Positions 43,060 to 52,600 of a DNA stretch of 52,721 nt are shown here, in pieces (positions within the stretch are counted from its first letter, which is position 1; every line of letters begins with the position of its first letter). Source of the stretch: Sulfobacillus acidophilus (lineage in GTDB: Bacteria; Bacillota; Sulfobacillia; Sulfobacillales; Sulfobacillaceae); contig PXYV01000018.1 of the NCBI GenBank assembly GCA_003023745.1, forward strand, positions 1-52,721. Direction: 5' to 3'. The notes beneath the pieces are model-generated. The model ran no database searches, was not told the origin of the DNA, and saw nothing but the letters and a program-made list of their open reading frames with translations. The translations under genes and the position numbers were made by a program.

Positions 43060-44198
43060 ATGGTCATGATAGGGAGTGAGTTCGTGGTCAGCAATGGCAA
43101 GGCGATCGTTGTCGGCGGTGGGGTGGTGGGATGCGCTGTGGCGCTGGCGCTGAACAAACAGGGTTGGACGGTATCGTTGTGGGAGCAAGGGCAAATTTTT
43201 TCGCAAACGTCGTCAAGAGCGGCCGGATTCTTGGGCTTTGAAGCCGAGGCTTATGGAGTGGGTGGCCACACTGGCTAGACGAGGCCCGAGATCTATGGCA
43301 TCACTGGATAGGTGAGCTCACGGACGGTGTCGGCGGGATGGCAGGATACGGACGCATTGGAACGCTGCGCTTATTGGCCAGCCAAAAGGACGTCGAGGCG
43401 GCGCGGGTAAAACTCGAAGAACAAAACCGACCTTGCCACGTCCTTGATCGTGATGATATCGCCAAGGCAGGCCTGTTGGACGTCCCCGCGCGCGTGTCTG
43501 GAGCGCTTTTTTTCTCCTTGGATGCACGGGTCGATCCGCGTCAATTGGGTCAGTTGCTCGCGGCGCGGCTTCAAGGCGCAGGGATCGAGGTGCATGAAGA
43601 GAGGCCCATTGTGGAACTGTTGCACGTTGAAAAGCGGGTTGTCGGGGCGCGGGCGGCAACCGGGAAGGCCGCGCGGGCCGATAGTATTGTCATTGCAGCG
43701 GGCGTGCAGAGTGCCGAACGCTTGGCAAATTACGGTCTGAATCTACCGATGGTGGCGGTTCGCGGCCAGGCGGTTGCGGTGTAAAAACCGGCCTGGTGGC
43801 CATCTTTTACAATCCAGTCAGAGGATTGGTACGCTATTCCGCGCGATGATGGGAGTCTCGTTATCGGCAGCACCTGGGAAGAGAACGTGAGCCGCGCGGA
43901 AGCTACCTGGAGCGGGGTCCAGCAAATTGGCGAGCGTGTCTTTCCTTGGTTTCCGGCCTTACGGGAAGCAGCTTGGCTAAACGCTTGGGCCGGGATACGG
44001 CCGGTCAGTGGCGATGAGCTCCCGTATATTGGGCCCCTGACGAACCTGCCCGGACTATGGGTAGCGACGGGACACGGGCCTATTGGCGTCATGCTGGCAC
44101 CATGGACCGCGCACGTGATTGCTTCTTTCGCGAAAGGGCATCACGACCCCCAGTGGGAGCAGTTTTCGCCGGCGCGGGCGGTCACCCCTCGAGCCTAG
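43060..44198 (+). pseudogene. Broken FAD-dependent amine/amino-acid oxidase (DAO family)
   Basis: Three consecutive open segments encode one DAO-type flavoprotein: FAD fold AIVVGGGVVGCAVALALNKQ; middle part from PHWLDEARDLWHHW to RGQAVAV; end part WYAIPRDDGSLVIGST to LWVATGHGPIGVMLAPW. Two lesions separate them. Near 43256 the frame shifts, consistent with loss of one G in TATGG(G)AGTGGG. At 43782-43784 an in-frame TAA interrupts an otherwise continuous frame. Relatives are glycine oxidase/ThiO or sarcosine oxidase. With two independent lesions it is most likely inactive, unless both are sequencing errors. Confidence 0.82.
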
Positions 44199-44206
44199 GC
44201 AACGTG

Positions 44207-45703
44207 TTAAAAGGATTCCAGCAACAGCGGCTGGCGATTAAAAATGACCCTATCTAACAAATCCTGTTGCTTGGTCGACAAACGTGCGCCGTAGTAGCGA
44301 ACCGCCTCTTCCGCCCGAATTGATCCGGCGTAGAGTAGTCCGAAGGCGCGGACATCCAACGATCCGCAGTCAGATTCGGACAGTATAGTCGGCACTCTGG
44401 TGGCTTGGGCATGGCCCTGATCAAAGCTTAGCGTCCATGTTCCCGTGTTCCATTCGCAGACATTGTCCTCTATGCTCAGGGCGATGTGACCTTCACCTGT
44501 CCAATGGAAGCGACGCGTTTCCATGGCTGTTTTGATGTCAATGATGCGGAATGTCCCTTCGGGCGTCAGTTCGGTCTTGACGCGGTCGGGCTCGACGACC
44601 CATCGGTCTAAATGATACGTTGGAACGGCATCCCACACTAATTCCTGGGTCTGGGAGTCCAGACTTGCGAGCGCTTTAAGCAGGCCTTGCAACCCGATAT
44701 CGGTGGTTGCCAAAAGTTCGCGGATGGCGATATGGTGTGGTGTTACGGCTATGATGGCATAGGCACATGGGCCCTCAGGCCCGTCCCAAATGTAGACATC
44801 GGTGTTGCGGCCTGCTAAGTGAGAAGCCCATTGGAATGGAGTGCGCCGGGCATAGCCTTGGAACATGGGCGCCAGTGCCAATTCGTACAAGATTGCCAAC
44901 TGGTAGGGCACCGCCAATTCGCGTCGGGGTCCAGGATAATAGCGCAAACTGCTGGGCACGTCCTTCAATCCGAGAAGCAATTGCGGAGGAAAGGTGTAAC
45001 GGCGACGTAAAAATGCGTATTCAAAGCCAGCACGACGATAGAAGGGGTAGGAAAAAGGCGTGGTGATGGTGCTCAGCGGAGTGCCACGCTCGCGCATGGC
45101 CCCCAGCACCTGACGCAGTAACACTTGGGTCTTTCCCTGACGTCGCGCCTCCAACGGGGCCACGACGCCGCCCAGACTTTCCATGGGAATGACGGAGTCA
45201 CCCCATATCGTGAGATATGGCTCGGTCTCAAGACCACTAACCAGTTTGCCCCGTTCGGCCAACGCGTAGCGAAAGGGTCCGGGTACCTCGTCGTAATCAA
45301 GCGCAGGGTTCGCCGTTCGCTCGCCAAATCCGCGCGACTGCATTTCATCAAACAACTCTTCGGTTGCGTCGTCAACTTCCAAAAATCCTTCCGGACACGC
45401 GTGTGCGCTCCCCGGATTGATCGTGATAGCTCGCGTTGGTGTCTCAATCAGGATTGCGCACTGAATTTCCTTTAAAAAGTTCTGATGTTGAGCGAGAAAG
45501 TCCTCGACACAAGCGGATTCAATCTGAGCCGAGTTCATACCCGCCAAGGTCGCCGCCATTTGCGCGCGCTCAGCGCTGGCATAAAGAGACAGCATATGGG
45601 TGTGCTTGGTATGAGCCGCCAATGTTAGTGGGCGACCCGAGACGGGGTCAGCCAGGAACCATCCCCGCCAGGTTAAGAGCTCTTTGTTCAATTGTGAGTG
45701 CAT
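44207..45703 (-). CDS. Eis-like GNAT acetyltransferase with extra N-terminal region
   Basis: A 498-residue protein. Residues about 165-310 form the first GNAT domain (MESLGGVVAPLEARRQGKTQVLLRQ split over the acetyl-CoA loop; TPFSYPFYRRAGFEYA), then a second GNAT-like fold and a C-terminal sterol-carrier-like domain (LDVRAFGLLYAG) as in Eis proteins. The first 160 residues are additional compared with Eis (about 400). The C-terminal carboxylate used by Eis is replaced by LLLESF. AAGGAGATT precedes the ATG. Substrate unknown; Eis relatives acetylate lysines or aminoglycosides. Confidence 0.78.
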   Translation of the reverse strand: MHSQLNKELLTWRGWFLADPVSGRPLTLAAHTKHTHMLSLYASAERAQMAATLAGMNSAQIESACVEDFLAQHQNFLKEIQCAILIETPTRAITINPGSAHACPEGFLEVDDATEELFDEMQSRGFGERTANPALDYDEVPGPFRYALAERGKLVSGLETEPYLTIWGDSVIPMESLGGVVAPLEARRQGKTQVLLRQVLGAMRERGTPLSTITTPFSYPFYRRAGFEYAFLRRRYTFPPQLLLGLKDVPSSLRYYPGPRRELAVPYQLAILYELALAPMFQGYARRTPFQWASHLAGRNTDVYIWDGPEGPCAYAIIAVTPHHIAIRELLATTDIGLQGLLKALASLDSQTQELVWDAVPTYHLDRWVVEPDRVKTELTPEGTFRIIDIKTAMETRRFHWTGEGHIALSIEDNVCEWNTGTWTLSFDQGHAQATRVPTILSESDCGSLDVRAFGLLYAGSIRAEEAVRYYGARLSTKQQDLLDRVIFNRQPLLLESF

Positions 45704-45874
45704 CGGTTAAGAATCTCCTTCGTACCCTATGTGAATGGAGCGTCGGCGCAAATCCGGCCAGCATCCTGTTGCGGTGTAGATCCGCGCCGCCAAGCCATGC
45801 CAGATACAACTGGACGGCGTATACGGCCTCAAGTGGAATGCCTTAAGACCCGGGTTCAACAAGACTTAGATGGA

Positions 45875-47641
45875 TCAAGGTTTTGCGATCGCGCATGCCG
45901 GGCGCGCGTTGATTACACTTTGAGCGTCCCAGCCGTACCCGTTACCTGTCTGCCAGCTCAAAAGCGTTTGGAATTCGCGAGTGGGCAAGTAAAAATTATG
46001 ATGAACGTCCGAGAGGTTGTGATAAGTGGTGCAATTGATGGTCGTTCCGACAGCTGTGATCGGATGGTTAGCAATGCCTAACGCAAACACCCAGGGGTTC
46101 GTCTTGCCGCCGCCACTAATGGTATTGTCCCACAACACCACGTTTTTCCATAGGCCTCCGAAGTCCACGACATCACTGTGACGGAGTCGGCGGCCGCCAA
46201 AATGGCGGCTGGAGTTGTTGAAGGAATTGTCGTAGGCATACACATCGTAGATGCGGGCATGAGATCCAAAGGCATCCACATAGAACGCATCGTAGGCATG
46301 ACCAGCCACAGTCGATCGTCCCGGAATACCGGGGGGGTTGGGGCCGAAACTGGGGTCTCCGCGTCGAGTTCCGGGACTGTCCCACACGACGTTGTGACTG
46401 ACCAAAATATGGTCGGTCCAGCGGTTCGCGTTTTCAGTATCCAGACTAATCCCTTGATCGGTATTGGCTACGACATTGTGGTTAATCCAGATATAGGCCC
46501 CGCCGTCGTCGTAAATCCCTCCGGCATTGGGTTGTAACGGCTGGCAGGTGTGCGTCTGATTGCTCCACACCCCATAGGCCGTGTTGTTCCAGGTATCTAC
46601 ATTAGCTATCGTGTTATCGGCGACAAATCCGTGATTAGCCTGACTGGTGCCGTTGTACCAGCCTTCGGTGTCAATGCCAATGTTGTCGGTGTCGTAGATT
46701 TTGTTGTGAAAGACCAAAAAATCGGAGACATCGCCGTTGATCGCGACGGTTTCGCTTTCGCCGGTGCGCGTGTGATCGATGACATTGTTCTCGATCACCA
46801 CATGCTGTAGGGCTTCTTGTGGACCCTTGCCATAGGATTCCGCCTCTATGCCAAAAGCATCGACGTTACCGCTGTTGCACCAGCGCTTGACCGTAGAGAC
46901 CTCATCGGCGGTATTGGCAATGTCAGCAATGTGGTTGTCGATCAAGTAGATATTTCCGCATGCGTGCGCGCCGTGGGTAAAGCAAGCCGACGGTGTGCCG
47001 CCGAATCCTTTGCCCCGCACTTCAACATAAATCCCGGCGGGCGTCTGCGCGAATCCTTGGTAATGGTATCCCGTAATCGTGAGCCCGCGTACCTGCACGT
47101 CGGTGGAGTCGACAATGCTTACCGCTCCGGCTACGCCGTCATATTCATTGGGATTGACGGCCGATGGCTGAACCGCACCTAACGCGAGACGGGCCTGGTG
47201 CCCGGGGGCGGCCTCAATGGTCAAAAGCTTAGGATCGTATTTTCCCCAAACGTCAATCGGCCCGGTAAAGGTGCCGGCCAGGCAAATGATCTTGGCGTGA
47301 GTCAAGGTGTTCTCCATAGACTGAATCGCACGGTTTACCGTTTGGCTCGTCACCCCTGGACCGGACCGGAATACCAGTTGACAGGCGGGGTCACGATCGA
47401 TGGGTTCCCCGTCGGGGGTTTGGGGATTAGGGATCTTCAGATGACCAAACTGGGGGGCTACACCCGCCGGTTCAAAGTGAAAGTCGGCTGCTGTTACCGG
47501 GATTCTCGGCTCGGCGGCGCGCGAGGCGCCTTGGGCGGTGCCGGGGACCGATGCGAAGCATAGCATCAAAAGACTGAATCCGAGGGCGATTCTCTTTATG
47601 GAGCGTAAGATATTGGAACGTACCCGCCTAGCACGATTCAC
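45875..47641 (-). CDS. Secreted right-handed parallel beta-helix protein
   Basis: A 588-residue exported protein. A basic N-terminus and hydrophobic segment (IALGFSLLMLCFASVPG) with an AQGAS-type cleavage site form a signal peptide near residue 39. The body has repeats of the beta-helix kind: VVIENNVIDHTRTG, FLVFHNKIYDTDNIGID, FVADNTIANVDTWNN, IWINHNVVANTDQGISLD, ILVSHNVVWDSPG. Such folds are found in pectate lyases, alginate epimerases and surface proteins; no catalytic set is certain. Several Cys (CQLVF, CNSGN, CFTHGAHACG) could form disulfides outside the cell. GTG start with GAGAGGAG. Confidence 0.87.
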   Translation of the reverse strand: MNRARRVRSNILRSIKRIALGFSLLMLCFASVPGTAQGASRAAEPRIPVTAADFHFEPAGVAPQFGHLKIPNPQTPDGEPIDRDPACQLVFRSGPGVTSQTVNRAIQSMENTLTHAKIICLAGTFTGPIDVWGKYDPKLLTIEAAPGHQARLALGAVQPSAVNPNEYDGVAGAVSIVDSTDVQVRGLTITGYHYQGFAQTPAGIYVEVRGKGFGGTPSACFTHGAHACGNIYLIDNHIADIANTADEVSTVKRWCNSGNVDAFGIEAESYGKGPQEALQHVVIENNVIDHTRTGESETVAINGDVSDFLVFHNKIYDTDNIGIDTEGWYNGTSQANHGFVADNTIANVDTWNNTAYGVWSNQTHTCQPLQPNAGGIYDDGGAYIWINHNVVANTDQGISLDTENANRWTDHILVSHNVVWDSPGTRRGDPSFGPNPPGIPGRSTVAGHAYDAFYVDAFGSHARIYDVYAYDNSFNNSSRHFGGRRLRHSDVVDFGGLWKNVVLWDNTISGGGKTNPWVFALGIANHPITAVGTTINCTTYHNLSDVHHNFYLPTREFQTLLSWQTGNGYGWDAQSVINARPACAIAKP

Positions 47642-47801
47642 GTAATTGGCGTCTCCTCTCTACTACAAGAATGTTATCATTTGGCGATCGCACGTCGGGT
47701 GCGAACCGCCTTGATGTGAAGCAACTCAACCTAGGGAACGCTTCGCGATGATCCGACCAGTGCCGCTAGGCCATATATTTTGGCGTTAAATAATCATAGA
47801 G

Positions 47802-47830
47802 TTGACATAATATGCTCAATATTATACCAT
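47802..47830 (+). promoter_or_regulatory. Promoter with internal palindrome before the ATPase gene
   Basis: A perfect -35, TTGACA (47802-47807), lies before two possible -10 boxes: TATACC at 47823 or TACCAT at 47825. The palindrome ATAATAT-GCTCA-ATATTAT (47807-47825) fills the spacer, a classic repressor position. Confidence 0.55.
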
Positions 47831-47923
47831 TAACATTATCATCATGGTTTTATCTGAAAACCAACGTTTCTGCCTTAAATCAAAAGTTTTGATGTGGCGT
47901 CCTTTGAAGAAAGGAGGGGCGTC

Positions 47924-48988
47924 ATGACAATTTTGACGTCGTCCGGAGTCAGTCGGGATTTTAAGGTCGGCGGACAGCCGGTCTTCGCACCGCCGCGCCG
48001 CTTGCGTGCCTTACGCGATGTGTCGCTAACGCTTGAGCGGGGAGATATTGTTGGGGTGGTGGGAGAAAGAGGCTGTGGCAAGTCGACGCTGGCCCGCATT
48101 GCGGCGGGGCCGATGGCATCGTCGCGTGGTCAGGTGTGGATTGACGACAATGATTTGACGAAGGTTTCACCGGCGCAAGCGCGGGTTTTGCGGCGGACCG
48201 TGCAAATTGTGCATCAAGACCCCTATGTAGCCTTAAATCCGACCATGACGGTGTTTCAAGCGCTGGCCTATCCCTTCAAGATACACCACATGGTGCCCCG
48301 CGCGTACGTACATGCCCGCGTTGTCGAGCTCTTGCAGATGGTGGGCCTCAATGGGAGCCATCTGAACAAGTATCCCAATGAATTAAGCGGAGGACAGCGA
48401 CCGCGCGTCGTCTTAGCGCGTGCGTTTACGGTCGCTCCGGAAGTGATCGTGGCCGATGAAGCCGTGTCGGCCATCGATGTGTCGATGCGGCAAAGCATTT
48501 TAGCGTTGATGCACCGCATCCACGACGAAAACGGTACCGCCTATCTCTTTATCACACACGATTTAAGACTGGCCCGTTATTTCGCGCAGAAAGGGTCTCT
48601 GGCCGTCATGTACGCGGGCCGGGTGGTGGAATACGGTCCCACCGAAGCCATCAATTCGGCGCCAAGGCACCCCTATACTGCCATCTTGCGCCAGGCCGTG
48701 CCTGACCCGGATCCCGAGGTGATGCGCGCGACGGTGCGCATTCCGCTGCGTTCGGCGGAATTGCCCGACTTGACGCAAGACGAAAGAGGTTGTGCCTTTC
48801 AAGCGCGTTGTCCGTACGCGGCCGTGCAGTGTGAAGAGGAAATACCGGTGTTGCGCGAATTGGACACGAACGGGCGCGGGCCGGTTTGGGCGGCGTGCCA
48901 CCGAGCAGAAGAGCTGGAATTGCCACGAGAAGGCGCGGGCGAGGCCCCGCCCACGTTGGCCAGTCGCGAGCGCGTTTCACCGGTGTGA
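47924..48988 (+). CDS. Orphan oligopeptide/dipeptide-type ABC ATPase
   Basis: A 354-residue ATP-binding protein of the OppF/DppF type. Walker A is GERGCGKST, signature LSGGQRPRVVLARAF, Walker B VIVADEAVSAIDVS, H-loop FITHDL, then the C-terminal oligopeptide region RHPYTAILRQAVPDPD with Cys-rich CAFQARCPYA. Two changes stand out: Pro in place of Gln/Arg after the signature, and Ala-Val in place of the usual Pro-Val/Thr after the catalytic Glu. No permease, binding protein or second ATPase is adjacent. Could serve a transporter encoded elsewhere. ATG 47924 has AAAGGAGGGG. Confidence 0.88.
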   Translation: MTILTSSGVSRDFKVGGQPVFAPPRRLRALRDVSLTLERGDIVGVVGERGCGKSTLARIAAGPMASSRGQVWIDDNDLTKVSPAQARVLRRTVQIVHQDPYVALNPTMTVFQALAYPFKIHHMVPRAYVHARVVELLQMVGLNGSHLNKYPNELSGGQRPRVVLARAFTVAPEVIVADEAVSAIDVSMRQSILALMHRIHDENGTAYLFITHDLRLARYFAQKGSLAVMYAGRVVEYGPTEAINSAPRHPYTAILRQAVPDPDPEVMRATVRIPLRSAELPDLTQDERGCAFQARCPYAAVQCEEEIPVLRELDTNGRGPVWAACHRAEELELPREGAGEAPPTLASRERVSPV

Positions 48989-49038
48989 TGCGATTGCGAC
49001 AGAAATGGGCTGCATCGTCGTGGGTTGGCTCAATTTAG

Positions 49039-49111
49039 CGAAACGAGTGAGGCAATTGACTCGCAATATCGAAACATTTGACGCGAAAAATCGCAGTGGA
49101 TGTGTTAAACT
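49039..49111 (+). promoter_or_regulatory. CGAAA repeats and extended -10 before GH4 gene
   Basis: CGAAAC at 49039 and 49070 and CGAAAA at 49084 are direct repeats; on the other strand they read TTTCG, the core found in operators of DeoR/AgaR repressors. An extended -10, TGTTAAACT, ends at 49111, and the last repeat covers its -35 position. The DeoR gene at the end of this operon would be the repressor. Confidence 0.4.
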
Positions 49112-49229
49112 AGTGTCATCCTTCGCGTTAACCGGCACCGGCTAGGCATGGCCAAAGGCGTACGTTTTCACCTGTGGCGTTCTGTTAGGACGGCGCGGTG
49201 GTCGCTGTGAAAGATAGGGAGGGGATTTG

Positions 49230-50558
49230 GTGACGACGATTGCAATTGTGGGCGCAGGCAGCATGGAATTTACGCGTCAAGTCGTGAGTGATGTAGTGCA
49301 GGCACCGGCACTGGCCGATTGCCAGTTTCACTTGGTTGACATCAATCCGGAACGCTTGGCTACGGCTGAAGGAATGGTCAAAAGCATTGTTCAAGAAGCG
49401 GGTCTGGCGTCCCCGGTACACGGATTTGGAAGTTTAGAGGGCGCCTTTGAGGGTGTAGACTTTTGCGTGAACGCCATCCAAGTTGGAGGATTGGCGGCCA
49501 CGACCACCGACTTTGAGGTACCGGAGAGATACGGCATCCATCAAACCATTGCCGACACGCTGGGAATTGGTGGGGTTTTTCGTGGCCTGCGCACGATCCC
49601 GGCCGTTCTTGAAATTGCGGCGGCCTTGCAAGCGCAAGCACCACAGGCGGTGTTGTTGAATTATACCAATCCCATGTCGATGGTGATTTGGGCGTTGGAC
49701 CGAGCTTTTCCCCGTCTCCAGGCATATGGACTGTGTCATAGTGTGCACTATACGGCCGAATCCATTTCGGAGTATCTAGACATTCCCTTTGAAGAATTGG
49801 AGTGGACCTCCGCCGGCATTAACCATATGGCCTGGATGCTCACATTGCGTCATCGTGGCCAGGACCTCTATCCGCGATTGTTTGAGGCGATGCGCGATCC
49901 GGACATCTATCGCCAAGATGCGGTACGGTTTGAGTTGATGCAACGACTGGGCTACTTCGTGACAGAGTCGAGCGAACACAATGCGGAGTACACGAACTAT
50001 TTTTTGACCCATCCGGAAGAGATTGAGCGGCTGAATATTCCGGTGGGACGGTACTTGCATATTAGCCAAAACAATGTGGACGAATACCAGTCTATTAAAG
50101 AGCAGCTCAAAAATCCTCGACATGAGTTCCTATTGGAACCGAGCCCCGAATATGCCCCCGCGTTCATCAACGCCCGCGTATCAAACCAAACCTGGTGGTT
50201 TCAAGGCAATGTCATCAATCGTGGATTGATCGATAATCTGCCGCAGGGCGCATGCGTCGAGGTGCCAGTCTTGGTTAACCAGCACGGGGTATTTCCGAGC
50301 CACGTGGACGCGTTGCCACCGCAGTTGGCGGCGCTGGACCGACATGCCATTGCCTTGCAAGAGTTGACAGTGCAGGCGGCGCTCACCAAGGATCGCGATT
50401 TGATCTATCAGGCGGTAATGATGGATCCGTTAGTCTCATCGGTGCTGCCGCTGCAGAAGATTTGGCAGCTGGTCGATGACATGATTGAGGCGCACGGAAC
50501 TCTTCTACCTGCGTATCAATCGGAACGCCTGGAAGGGTTGCTGCGTCACGGGCACTAG
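49230..50558 (+). CDS. Glycoside hydrolase family 4 (alpha-galactosidase/glucosidase type)
   Basis: About 442 residues. GH4 enzymes need NAD and Mn and cleave by an oxidation-elimination route. NAD fold AIVGAGSMEFTRQVV at the start, then LLNYTNPMSMV, the metal Cys in YGLCHSVHYT and metal His in GINHMAWM. CHSV places it nearer the MelA alpha-galactosidase branch than the 6-phospho-glucosidases. It is cytoplasmic. Start GTG 49230 with GGGAGGGG upstream (TTG 49227 also open). First gene of a three-gene sugar operon with a SIS isomerase and a DeoR regulator. Confidence 0.9.
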   Translation: MTTIAIVGAGSMEFTRQVVSDVVQAPALADCQFHLVDINPERLATAEGMVKSIVQEAGLASPVHGFGSLEGAFEGVDFCVNAIQVGGLAATTTDFEVPERYGIHQTIADTLGIGGVFRGLRTIPAVLEIAAALQAQAPQAVLLNYTNPMSMVIWALDRAFPRLQAYGLCHSVHYTAESISEYLDIPFEELEWTSAGINHMAWMLTLRHRGQDLYPRLFEAMRDPDIYRQDAVRFELMQRLGYFVTESSEHNAEYTNYFLTHPEEIERLNIPVGRYLHISQNNVDEYQSIKEQLKNPRHEFLLEPSPEYAPAFINARVSNQTWWFQGNVINRGLIDNLPQGACVEVPVLVNQHGVFPSHVDALPPQLAALDRHAIALQELTVQAALTKDRDLIYQAVMMDPLVSSVLPLQKIWQLVDDMIEAHGTLLPAYQSERLEGLLRHGH

Positions 50559-50597
50559 GGACTGGTTGCAGCAACACGAAACAAGAGGAGGCATGAC

Positions 50598-51623
50598 ATG
50601 CAGGCTGGAAGCGTAGTGCGCGAAGTCATTAACGCGCAACCCGATGCTTGGACGCGAGTCCTAGCATCGTCGCAGGTGCAATGGGATTTGCCAGGACGGG
50701 TATTGTGCGTGGGTAGCGGCACGTCGTATTATTTGGCGTTGGTGGTCGCGGCCTTGGGACAACGATTGGGTCTTGACATCACAGCCATACCAGCTCAGAA
50801 CATTATTTTAGACGCGGAAGAAGCCGTGACTGGCTTTGATTCAGTCATTGTAATTTCGCGCTCGGGAGAGACGTCAGAGGCGATTTGGTCTGCACGGATT
50901 GCCAAGAAGCAAGGCAAAGTGGTGTTGGGAGTGACGTGCAATGATGCGGCGCCGTTGCTGCAGACGGTCGATAGGGCGTGGATTCTGGATTATGCGCATG
51001 ATCACACTGTGGTGATGGTGCGGTCATTTACGTCGATGTTGATGGCCTTTGAGCAGGCATTGGCGCGACACGGGCAAAACGCTGCAGGTCTGGCGGCCTT
51101 AGAAGGTCTGGTGGGCCATGCGCAAGAGTTTGTGGCCCAGGCGGGAGAGATAGTACGGGCCATGATGGAGCGAACGCCGCGGCGGGTGTACATTCTTGGC
51201 GCCGGTGTGCGCCACGGCATAGCGCTGGAGGGGGCGCTGAAGTGCCTGGAAATGTCTAATGAGAATGCTGCGGCTTATGGGCCGCTGGAGTTTCGGCACG
51301 GACCTTGGGGGTCCGTAACGGACGATGACGTGGTGGTGTTGTTGGGGCAAACGCGTTATGCTAGTCATGAACGCGAGGTATTACGCGATTTGTCTGAGCG
51401 CACGCAGCGGTTGCTAACGGTGGCGTCGCCCGAGTGGTTTAGGGGCAATGACGATCCGGGCATACATCTTTTGCTGCCGGATCTCGACGATCTATGGCTG
51501 GGTCCGCTTGCGGTTGTGCCGTTACAATGGCTCGGTTATGATTGGGCTATCAAGACCGGACGCGATCCCGATGCTCCAAAGAATCTAACACAGGTTGTGG
51601 ATTTGAGCTATGGAATACATTGA
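50598..51623 (+). CDS. Double SIS-domain sugar isomerase/deaminase (AgaS/GlmS-like)
   Basis: A 341-residue protein with two SIS domains: VLCVGSGTSYYLALV and VIVISRSGETSEAIWSA in the first; VYILGAGVRHGIALEGALK and FRHGPWGSV in the second; the end KTGRDPDAPKNLTQVV is typical of AgaS and the GlmS isomerase half. It would isomerise or deaminate an amino-sugar phosphate in the cytoplasm. GAGGAGG precedes ATG. The deoR gene overlaps its end by 14 bases. Confidence 0.9.
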   Translation: MQAGSVVREVINAQPDAWTRVLASSQVQWDLPGRVLCVGSGTSYYLALVVAALGQRLGLDITAIPAQNIILDAEEAVTGFDSVIVISRSGETSEAIWSARIAKKQGKVVLGVTCNDAAPLLQTVDRAWILDYAHDHTVVMVRSFTSMLMAFEQALARHGQNAAGLAALEGLVGHAQEFVAQAGEIVRAMMERTPRRVYILGAGVRHGIALEGALKCLEMSNENAAAYGPLEFRHGPWGSVTDDDVVVLLGQTRYASHEREVLRDLSERTQRLLTVASPEWFRGNDDPGIHLLLPDLDDLWLGPLAVVPLQWLGYDWAIKTGRDPDAPKNLTQVVDLSYGIH

Positions 51624-52428
51624 AAGCGCAGTTGTCGACGGGACAGTAGAAGGACGACAACAAGGGATTATTGATCTACTCGAGCGTCATGGAGCAATGT
51701 CGGTGACCGGCTTAGCGCGTCGGTTTCATTGCTCCACGGCGACGGTCAGGCGTGACTTGGTCCGAATCGAAGAGTCAGGTGTAGCGTTAGAACGCCATCA
51801 TGGGTCCGTAAGTCTCGTACGCGAGGATTTGGGCACGCAATTTGAAGCACAACGCATTGCTCACTTTCAGGAAAAAGAAGCGGTAGCGCGGCTTATCGTG
51901 GATTTTGTCCCGGATCACGCGACGATCGGGTTGAATGGTGGTACCACCACTACACTGGTGGCGCGCGCTTTTGCCAAAGCCAGAAAACCTGTGCGCGTCG
52001 TGACCAATGCCATCAATATTGCGTACGAGTTAGCGCTGGCGTCAATGGATGTAGTCGTGGTGGGTGGGGCCGTACAACTGCCGCACTTTGAGTCCACCGG
52101 AAAGGTGGCTTTACGCACCCTCGCTGACCTGCATTTGGACTTGGCTGTCCTTGGGGTTGAAGGGGTGGATCCGACATTTGGATTTAGTACGGCGCGAGAA
52201 GAAGAGGCAGCGATTGCGGAGGTATTTCGCGCCAGCGCTGACCAAGTCATGGCTGCGTTGGACGGGAGCAAGTTGGGTGAGAAGGCCCTTTTTCGCTTGC
52301 TCAGTTGGGCCGAGGTGAACTATATCGCCATTGATGAAGTGGGCGGGGAAATGTTGCGGCAATGGCCCCATGTTGGGCTCGAGATCGCCGGCAATCAAGC
52401 GCAGGTTTGGACGGTACAGTGGCGCTAA
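51610..52428 (+). CDS. DeoR-family sugar regulator
   Basis: A 272-residue repressor. HTH near residues 15-70 (QGIIDLLERHGAMSVTGLA, HCSTATVRRDLVRIEESG), then the sugar-phosphate sensor domain with IGLNGGTTTTLVARA, VVTNAINIAYEL, DVVVVGGAV and DGSKLGEKAL. Members are released by phosphosugars; here likely a galactosamine or glucosamine phosphate made by the operon. The start lies within the SIS gene, implying coupling. Probable autoregulator of the GH4 operon. Confidence 0.93.
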   Translation: MEYIESAVVDGTVEGRQQGIIDLLERHGAMSVTGLARRFHCSTATVRRDLVRIEESGVALERHHGSVSLVREDLGTQFEAQRIAHFQEKEAVARLIVDFVPDHATIGLNGGTTTTLVARAFAKARKPVRVVTNAINIAYELALASMDVVVVGGAVQLPHFESTGKVALRTLADLHLDLAVLGVEGVDPTFGFSTAREEEAAIAEVFRASADQVMAALDGSKLGEKALFRLLSWAEVNYIAIDEVGGEMLRQWPHVGLEIAGNQAQVWTVQWR

Positions 52429-52474
52429 AATCATAGGGTTTATCGCGGCAACGGAGGGCTGACGACAGTCCAGT

Positions 52475-52503
52475 TGGTGAAGAGTGTGGTTTGCTCTTCA
52501 CCA
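52475..52503 (+). terminator. Hairpin ending the GH4 operon
   Basis: TGGTGAAGAG and CTCTTCACCA form a perfect 10-base stem with a 9-base loop, 47 bases after the deoR stop. No T-run follows, so termination is likely but not certain. Confidence 0.5.
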
Positions 52504-52519
52504 GAAACCCAGCGCGGAG

Positions 52520-52594
52520 GCCCGTCCTTCCGGGCGAGGAGGAAGCGCGTTGATTCGCGAACCGTTTGCGTTATTGAGCATATTGTGTTATACT
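52520..52594 (+). promoter_or_regulatory. Left-end hairpin and promoter of the TnpB gene
   Basis: A small hairpin GCCCG/CGGGC (52520-52535) may be the left-end structure of an IS605-type element. TTGCGT (52566) and TATACT (52589-52594), 17 bases apart, form a promoter whose transcript would start within a base or two of the ATG at 52601, so the mRNA is probably leaderless. Confidence 0.45.
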
Positions 52595-52600
52595 CCTGGT

